Shown here: positions 42,048 to 43,764 of the stretch, in pieces
Position numbering within the stretch: position 1 is the first letter of the stretch
How the letters are laid out: each line of letters starts with the position of its first letter
From: an uncultured Eggerthellaceae bacterium
Lineage (GTDB): Bacteria; Actinomycetota; Coriobacteriia; Coriobacteriales; Eggerthellaceae
Direction of reading: 5' to 3'
DNA: 43,764 bases
Assembly: GCA_946618265.1 (NCBI GenBank)
Contig: CAMOLA010000009.1
Location: 1-43,764 of the forward strand
Notes under the pieces: model-generated
Seen by the model: only the letters and a program-made list of their open reading frames with translations
What the model was told of the DNA's origin: nothing
Databases searched by the model: none
Made by a program: the position numbers and the translations under genes

Positions 42048-42833
42048 ATGGACGCAAGCCGCAAGACCGAGCTGCTCGGGCGGCTCGTGAGCATGCTCGA
42101 GGAAGAGCTTGGCCAGCGCACCGGCGACCTCGTCGCAACCGACGACCCATGGCTGCAATTCCGCGCGCTCGTGAACGTGCGCCCGCCCTGGCCTGCGAGC
42201 GATGAGTTCCTGACCGCCCAAGACGAGCTGCTTCAGGGCCTGATCGCCGAAGCCGGCGTTTGCGGAATCGACGAAGCCGCGCCATCGCCGGCCGATGCGC
42301 ACCTGCGTCTCTGGCGCGGCGACATCACCACGCTCGCCGCCGACGCCATCGTGAACGCCGCGAACTCGCAGATGCTCGGATGCTGGGCGCCGCTGCACTA
42401 CTGCATCGACAACGCCATCCACACGTTCGCCGGCGTGCAGCTGCGCATCGAGTGCGCGCGCCTCATGGCCGAGCAGGGCCACGAGGAACCCACCGGCCAG
42501 GCGAAGGTCACGCCCGCCTACAACCTGCCGTCCAAGCGTATCATCCACACCGTGGGTCCCATCGCGAACGGGAACCCCACCGACGAGCACCGCGCGCAGC
42601 TGGCATCATGCTACGAAAGCTGCCTCGACGCTGCCGCCGCCGAGGGCCTGTCCTCGATCGCGTTCTGCTGCATCAGCACGGGCGTGTTCGGCTTCCCCCA
42701 ACGCGAAGCCGCCGAAATCGCCGTGCGCACCGTGCGCGACTGGCTCGACGCACATGGCTCCGACATAACGGTCGTGTTCAACGTGTTCGGCGAAAAGGAC
42801 GAGCAGATCTACCGCGAGCTACTTTCGTTGTGA
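42048..42833 (+). CDS. Zinc-containing macrodomain ADP-ribosylhydrolase
   Basis: The product is 261 aa. Residues about 85-255 are a macrodomain: LRLWRGDITTLAADAIVNAA, then NSQMLGCWAPLHYCIDNAIH, whose C-W-x-P-x-H-x-C-I-D-N pattern is the hallmark of Zn-macro hydrolases with Cys/His/Cys zinc ligands, and ISTGVFGFP as the second ADP-ribose loop. An N-terminal 80-residue helical segment is usual for the family. AAAGGGG precedes the ATG. Together with the adjacent SirTM it would make ADP-ribosylation reversible in the cytoplasm. Confidence 0.92.
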   Translation: MDASRKTELLGRLVSMLEEELGQRTGDLVATDDPWLQFRALVNVRPPWPASDEFLTAQDELLQGLIAEAGVCGIDEAAPSPADAHLRLWRGDITTLAADAIVNAANSQMLGCWAPLHYCIDNAIHTFAGVQLRIECARLMAEQGHEEPTGQAKVTPAYNLPSKRIIHTVGPIANGNPTDEHRAQLASCYESCLDAAAAEGLSSIAFCCISTGVFGFPQREAAEIAVRTVRDWLDAHGSDITVVFNVFGEKDEQIYRELLSL

Positions 42834-42867
42834 ACATTCCTCCGTCCCCTGTTCACGAAAATATCGC

Positions 42868-42898
42868 TTGACTTAAACCATGGTTTAAGTTGCAGAAT
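42868..42898 (+). promoter_or_regulatory. MerR-type promoter of the aldo/keto reductase gene
   Basis: TTGACT (42868-42873) and CAGAAT (42893-42898) are 19 nt apart, the long spacer used by MerR-family activators. The spacer region is the perfect 20-bp palindrome at 42871-42890 (ACTTAAACCA and its inverse). MerR regulators commonly control reductases of this kind; no merR gene is in view. Confidence 0.65.
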
Positions 42899-42948
42899 CC
42901 TTTTCAAGATGTTGCAGTTGCATGAAATGGATGGAAAGGAATTGCATC

Positions 42949-43764
42949 ATGGTAGACATCAAGCTTCCCAAAATCGCACTCGGCGCATGGGCATGGGGCA
43001 ACGACGGCACGTTCGGCAGCGGCATCGCGGCCGAAGAGCTGAAGCCAATCTTCGACACGGCGATGGACGCCGGCCTCAACCTGTGGGACACGGCCTACGC
43101 CTACGGCATGGGCACGTCTGAAAAGGTGCTCGCCGGTTTCCTCGAGGGACTCCCCCGCGAGAGCTACCTGGTGTCGGACAAGCTCACCCCGCAGTGCATC
43201 GACGCATCGGCCGCCGACCCCGTCGCCGCCATGCATGACATGCAGCTTAAGCTCATGGACCTCGACCGCTTCGACATCTACTGGGTGCACAACACCTCCG
43301 AGGCGCCCAAATGGACCCGCGCGCTGGCCGAGTTCTTCGAGGGCCGCGACGATGCGCCGATGATCGGCGTTTCCAACCACAACCTGGCCGAAATCAAGGA
43401 AGCCGACGCCATCCTGCGCGAACACGGCCTGCGCTTGGGCGCCGTGCAGAACCACCTGAGCCTGATCAACCGCAGCTCCATCGACTCGGGCATCCTCGAC
43501 TGGTGCAAGGAAAACGACGTCGTCTTCTTCTCGTACATGGTGCTCGAGCAGGGCGCGCTTTCCGGCAAGTACGACACGACGCATCCCATGCCCGAGGGCT
43601 CGGCGCGCGCAGCCACGTACAACCCCGTGCTCGACAAGCTCGAAGTCCTGAACGGCAAGCTCGCCGAGGTCGCCGAGGCGCATGGCGTGGGGCTCGCGCA
43701 GGTGCCCGTGGCCTGGGCCATCGCCAAGGGCACGCTGCCCATCGTGGGCGTGACCAAGGAGCGC
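42949..43764 (+). CDS. Aldo/keto reductase, 3' end beyond window
   Basis: At least 272 codons are present. The ATG at 42949 follows AAAGGA. The AKR tetrad is visible: Asp47 and Tyr52 in WDTAYAYG, Lys78 in VSDKL, His114 in IYWVHN. The cofactor-side motifs IGVSNHNLAEI and LEQGALSGKY also fit, and IVGVTKER near the cut is the start of the NADP-binding segment. The enzyme should reduce carbonyls with NAD(P)H in the cytoplasm. It has its own MerR-type promoter and is not part of the sirtuin pair's transcript start. Confidence 0.92.
   Translation, partial: MVDIKLPKIALGAWAWGNDGTFGSGIAAEELKPIFDTAMDAGLNLWDTAYAYGMGTSEKVLAGFLEGLPRESYLVSDKLTPQCIDASAADPVAAMHDMQLKLMDLDRFDIYWVHNTSEAPKWTRALAEFFEGRDDAPMIGVSNHNLAEIKEADAILREHGLRLGAVQNHLSLINRSSIDSGILDWCKENDVVFFSYMVLEQGALSGKYDTTHPMPEGSARAATYNPVLDKLEVLNGKLAEVAEAHGVGLAQVPVAWAIAKGTLPIVGVTKER

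Noticed and set aside
1..43764. tRNA, rRNA, transposase, integrase or attachment sites
   Set aside because: I looked for clover-leaf stems, conserved rRNA blocks, DDE or recombinase motifs and flanking direct repeats and recognised none; a covariance-model scan would be the decisive test.

Overview
This 43.8-kb window looks like an accessory, defence-rich stretch of an actinobacterial chromosome. I infer a gut coriobacterium (Eggerthellaceae-like). The reasons are GC-rich host-type genes, abundant small lipoproteins, secreted proteins with tandem Lys-rich beta repeats, His/Cys-ended surface proteins, and a 77-aa protein of a type I recall from such genomes. The lineage is an inference. Composition is patchy: about 19.8-28.5 kb and 41.2-43.8 kb are strongly G/C-ending, while 3.4-13.6 kb and 29-36 kb are visibly more AT-rich, as expected of acquired modules.

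Layout: (1) 0-1 kb has a broken Abi_2-type gene and a 52-nt-period intergenic repeat array. (2) 1-3.1 kb has two related lipoproteins. (3) 3.4-12.1 kb has a conserved coiled-coil protein convergent with a tight four-gene operon: dynamin-like GTPase, HerA/VirB4-type ATPase with a large low-complexity insert, WHH (HNH/Endo VII) nuclease toxin and SUKH (SMI1/KNR4) immunity protein. (4) 12.8-17.8 kb has a voltage-gated-type K+ channel and a surface cluster: repeat protein, secreted EndA-type nuclease and lipoprotein, each ending in a similar His/Cys tail. (5) 18.1-28.5 kb is a minus-strand block. Its core is a metal-ligand-less SbcD-like protein overlapping a YhaN/SbcC-like ATPase, followed by a BrxL-like AAA+/Lon-like protein and a coiled-coil protein; three small unknown genes follow. 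No PglZ, BrxC or methylase is present. A strong promoter with a perfect 16-bp dyad drives the block. (6) 29.0-35.7 kb is a plus-strand operon of overlapping genes: radical SAM protein, PLD-nuclease/helicase fusion, 57-aa protein, DndD-like zinc-hook ATPase and a 152-aa protein. (7) 36.2-39.4 kb is a stand-alone PLD/DEAD/DUF3427-type helicase. (8) 39.4-43.8 kb has a secreted protein, a Nudix hydrolase, a SirTM sirtuin plus zinc macrodomain pair, and an aldo/keto reductase cut by the window end, behind a MerR-type promoter. A dispersed palindromic repeat recurs in this last segment.

The best candidates for undescribed systems are the pseudo-SbcD/SbcC/BrxL cassette, the radical SAM/PLD-helicase/DndD cassette, and the dynamin/HerA/WHH/SUKH operon. 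No tRNA, rRNA, CRISPR array, transposase or integrase was recognised. All family calls are from reading motifs and recall; no search was run.
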